A stretch of DNA of 7,091 nt from a bacterium UBP1_UBA4771. Lineage in GTDB: Bacteria > Krumholzibacteriota > Krumholzibacteriia > Krumholzibacteriales > Krumholzibacteriaceae. Numbering within the stretch: the first letter of the stretch is position 1; every line of letters begins with the position of its first letter. Positions 5,187 to 7,091 of this stretch are shown one piece after another. The notes below the pieces were generated by a model. It saw only the letters and a program-made list of their open reading frames with translations, was not told the origin of the DNA and ran no database searches. Both the position numbers and the translations under genes were made by a program. Location of the stretch: positions 4,664 through 11,754 of the forward strand of contig DHHN01000219.1 of assembly GCA_002403295.1 (NCBI GenBank), given 5' to 3'.

Positions 5187-6371
5187 ATGCATGACGCCCG
5201 CCGATACCATCCCGATACGCAGTGCGTCCACGCGGGCTTCGAGCCCGACGGCACGGGCGCCGTCGTGACGCCGATCTATCAGACCTCGACATTCTCCTTC
5301 CGGGACGCCGACCATGGCGCCGGCCTCTTCGAGGGGAAACGGGAGGGCTACATCTATACCCGGCTCGGCAATCCGACGATCCGCGCCTGCGAGCGCGCCG
5401 TCGCGATTCTCGAGGGCGGGCACGACGGCATCGCCTGCGCGAGCGGCATGGCCGCGATCCACACGACGTTCGCCTCGTTGCTCAGGGCAGGCGATCACGC
5501 CGTGTGCTCGGCGGTCGTCTACGGCCCCACGCAGACGCTCCTCACGGGCGTCATGTCCCGCTTCGGCGTCGAGTCTTCGGTCGTGGACACCGCCGATCTC
5601 GACGCCGTCAGGCGCGCGATGAAGTCGAACACGAAGCTCGTGTTCGTCGAGACGCCGGGAAATCCCGTTCTCGCCGTGAGCGATCTCGCGGCGATCGCGG
5701 AGATCGCTCAAGGCGGCGGCGCGAAGCTCGCCGTGGACAACACATTTTCGAGCCCCATCCTCCAGCGTCCCCTCGACCTCGGCGCCGACGTCGTCGTGCA
5801 CTCGATGACGAAGTTTCTGAACGGCCATGCCGACGTCGTGGCCGGCATGATCGTCGCGAAAACCGCCGAGGACGACGCGGCGATGCGGAAGATATTTCAC
5901 CAGCTCGGCGGCTGCATCGATCCGCTCGACGCCTTTCTCGTCTCGCGGGGTCTCAAGACCCTCGCGCTTCGGATGGAGCGCCACTGCGCAAACGCCGGGC
6001 GCGTCGCGCGGTTTCTCGAGACGCACCCGAAGGTCGCCAAGGTCAATTATCCCTGGCTCCCGTCGCACCCGCAGCACGAGCTCGCGAAGCGCCAGATGCG
6101 GGGTGGCGGAGGGGTCGTGAGCTTCGAGCTCGCCGGCGGGATCGAGGCCGGCAAGACCCTCATGAACTCGGTGCGGCTCTGCACGCTCGCCGTGAGCCTC
6201 GGCGGCGTCGAGACGCTCATCGAGCATCCCGCTTCCATGACGCACGCCTCCATGGGCAGGGACGCCCGCGCGCGCGCCGGCATCCCGGAGGGGCTCGTGC
6301 GCGTCTCGGTCGGCATCGAGCGGGCGGACGAGATCATCGCGGATCTCGAGCAGGGGCTCGCGAAGACATGA
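5187..6371 (+). CDS. Cys/Met-metabolism PLP enzyme, methionine gamma-lyase-like
   Basis: A 394-aa fold type I PLP enzyme of the cystathionine gamma-synthase / methionine gamma-lyase family, full length and cytosolic (tetramers are usual). Visible residues: Y57 and R59 (YTRLGNPT, phosphate contact from the neighbouring subunit), G87-M88 in SGM, Y112 stacking on the cofactor, D184 in VDNTF, S206, T208 and the Schiff-base lysine K209 in HSMTKF, and R372 in LVRVSVG for the substrate carboxylate. Overall sequence, including SLGGVETLIEHPASMTHA, is closest in my reading to methionine gamma-lyases, which split methionine into methanethiol, 2-oxobutyrate and ammonia. But the Cys typical of true methionine gamma-lyases (C116 of the Pseudomonas enzyme) is Pro114 here, and the Lys-Asp pair near 240 is also absent, so cystathionine gamma-lyase/synthase or an O-acyl-homoserine sulfhydrylase role is possible. 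It shares a 4-base overlap with the MarC-family gene. Family is firm, exact reaction is not. Confidence 0.88.
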   Translation: MHDARRYHPDTQCVHAGFEPDGTGAVVTPIYQTSTFSFRDADHGAGLFEGKREGYIYTRLGNPTIRACERAVAILEGGHDGIACASGMAAIHTTFASLLRAGDHAVCSAVVYGPTQTLLTGVMSRFGVESSVVDTADLDAVRRAMKSNTKLVFVETPGNPVLAVSDLAAIAEIAQGGGAKLAVDNTFSSPILQRPLDLGADVVVHSMTKFLNGHADVVAGMIVAKTAEDDAAMRKIFHQLGGCIDPLDAFLVSRGLKTLALRMERHCANAGRVARFLETHPKVAKVNYPWLPSHPQHELAKRQMRGGGGVVSFELAGGIEAGKTLMNSVRLCTLAVSLGGVETLIEHPASMTHASMGRDARARAGIPEGLVRVSVGIERADEIIADLEQGLAKT

Positions 6372-6991
6372 TGACCTGGAGCGAATACGCGCAGATCGTC
6401 GTCGCGTTCATCGTGATCACCGATCCCATCGGCGCGATACCGCTCTTCGTCGGCCTCACGGCGAATCAGTCCGAGCCTGAGCGCAAGCGCACCGCCGACG
6501 TCGCCTGTTTCTCGGTTGCCATCATTCTCGTGGTGTCGTGTTTTCTCGGCGAATGGATACTCAAGATCTTCGGAATCAGCATCGCCTCGTTCCGGATCGG
6601 CGGGGGGATACTGCTGCTGCTCCTCTCGATCGCCATGATGCAGGCCAAGGTGATCGCGGCGAAACAGACCGAGAAGGAGGCGGAGGAGGCGACGGGAAAG
6701 GAGCACGTCGCCGTCGTGCCGCTCGCGATCCCGCTCATCGCCGGCCCCGGCGCGATCAGCCTCGGCATCATCTACGCCGAGAAGGTGACCGGCGTCGTCA
6801 ATACGGCCTTCCTCGTACTGAGCTGCATTCTCGTCTCGGCGATCATGTGGGCGGCGCTTCGGCTCTCGACGAGGATCTCCCGAGTGCTCGGCCAGACGGG
6901 CATCAACATCGCGACCCGCATCATGGGGCTCATCCTCGCGGCGCTCGCCGTCGAGTTCATCGCGAGCGGCTACAAGGTGCTCTTCAAGTAG
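6368..6991 (+). CDS. MarC family (UPF0056) integral membrane protein, putative small neutral amino acid transporter
   Basis: A 207-aa protein with six predicted membrane helices (about 7-29, 44-65, 72-91, 114-136, 143-163, 183-202), the normal size and layout for the family. Signature motifs are present: DPIGAIPLF (19-27), FRIGGGILLL (75-84) and VPLAIPLIAGPGAIS (117-131), each containing the conserved Pro/Gly membrane-entry pattern. A charged cytoplasmic or periplasmic loop (about 94-113, rich in Lys and Glu) separates the two repeats. One archaeal member, SnatA of Thermococcus, was shown to carry glycine and alanine; the E. coli MarC itself is not proven to confer drug resistance. Its ATG overlaps the TGA of the PLP enzyme gene (ATGA), and it has only a weak ribosome site of its own, so it is probably translated by coupling. 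The pairing suggests transport of a substrate or product of sulfur amino acid breakdown. A second ATG at 6371 is an equally possible start. Confidence 0.9.
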   Translation: MMTWSEYAQIVVAFIVITDPIGAIPLFVGLTANQSEPERKRTADVACFSVAIILVVSCFLGEWILKIFGISIASFRIGGGILLLLLSIAMMQAKVIAAKQTEKEAEEATGKEHVAVVPLAIPLIAGPGAISLGIIYAEKVTGVVNTAFLVLSCILVSAIMWAALRLSTRISRVLGQTGINIATRIMGLILAALAVEFIASGYKVLFK

Positions 6992-7015
6992 CGCCGCGCC
7001 CCGCGACGGGCGGCG
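6992..7015 (+). other. Hairpin right after the MarC-family stop codon
   Basis: CGCCG (6992-6996) pairs with CGGCG (7011-7015), then after a 2-base bulge CCC (6999-7001) pairs with GGG (7008-7010). There is no T-run, so it is not a classic terminator; it could protect the mRNA end or be a chance result of GC-rich sequence. Confidence 0.25.
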
Positions 7016-7069
7016 ATCCTCGATGAATCGGCCCGCACGCCGCCCGCGCGCGTCCCGGGAAATGAGCGA

Positions 7070-7091
7070 GGGAGTGTCTTTCGACACTCCC
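7070..7091 (+). terminator. Probable intrinsic terminator of the PLP enzyme-MarC operon
   Basis: GGGAGTGTC (7070-7078) and GACACTCCC (7083-7091) form a perfect 9-bp stem with a TTTC loop, 78 bases after the stop codon of the last gene. The window ends at the last paired base, so the expected T-run cannot be seen. The 78 bases before it hold no gene that I can support. Confidence 0.55.

Noticed and set aside
5067..6245. 392-codon minus-strand open frame opposite the PLP enzyme gene
   Set aside because: It is rich in Arg, Glu, Asp and His without family features, and the opposite strand codes a complete enzyme with all catalytic residues.
5222..6367. Upstream in-frame extension of the MarC-family gene as a large fusion protein
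   Set aside because: The extension is an off-frame reading of the PLP enzyme gene and is Arg-rich. The family begins right at the ATG at 6368.
1..7091. CRISPR array, insertion sequence, phage gene, toxin-antitoxin pair or attachment site
   Set aside because: I found no regularly spaced repeats, transposase or integrase motifs, small toxin-like genes or flanking direct repeats, and base composition looks uniform across the window.

Overview
This is a GC-rich bacterial window with six well-supported genes, no RNA genes, no mobile elements and no CRISPR. The host is probably Gram-negative: one gene carries a Sec signal peptide and belongs to a family best known from Gram-negative envelopes, another has a lipoprotein-type leader, and two encode GT-C type membrane glycosyltransferases. 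Shine-Dalgarno sequences are strong (AAAGGAGG, GGAGG, AGGAGG, AAAGGAG), and five of the six genes end in TAG, which is unusual for a GC-rich genome. I cannot place the organism below 'GC-rich, likely Gram-negative bacterium'.

Layout from left to right. (1) A mucoidy-inhibitor MuiA-family secreted protein (minus strand, 45-1742), followed downstream by a strong hairpin. (2) A divergent promoter region of about 100 bp. (3) A GT39/PMT-like membrane glycosyltransferase (plus, 1847-2974). (4) A second, paralogous glycosyltransferase in the opposite direction (minus, 2914-3957), whose 3' end overlaps the first by 61 bp. (5) A Leu/Ile/Val-type (type I periplasmic-binding fold) solute-binding lipoprotein (minus, 3976-5070), 18 bp upstream of the second glycosyltransferase and probably in one operon with it. 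(6) A second divergent promoter region of about 116 bp. (7) A methionine gamma-lyase-like PLP enzyme (plus, 5187-6371) with a 4-bp ATGA overlap into (8) a MarC-family membrane protein (plus, 6368-6991). A perfect 9-bp hairpin closes the window.

How the parts may work together: the left and middle parts look like envelope functions (MuiA-like exported protein, two polyprenyl-phosphate-sugar type transferases, a binding lipoprotein). The right part looks like sulfur amino acid breakdown coupled to a small-amino-acid transporter. Nothing here is clearly a new defence or mobile system. The most interesting signals are the convergent, overlapping glycosyltransferase paralogues that still share near-identical DNA blocks in inverted orientation, the same octamer (TTGTAAAG/CTTTACAA) serving as a two-way -35 element in both divergent promoter regions with a palindrome next to it, a PLP enzyme that lacks the residues typical of true methionine gamma-lyases, and the TAG stop bias.
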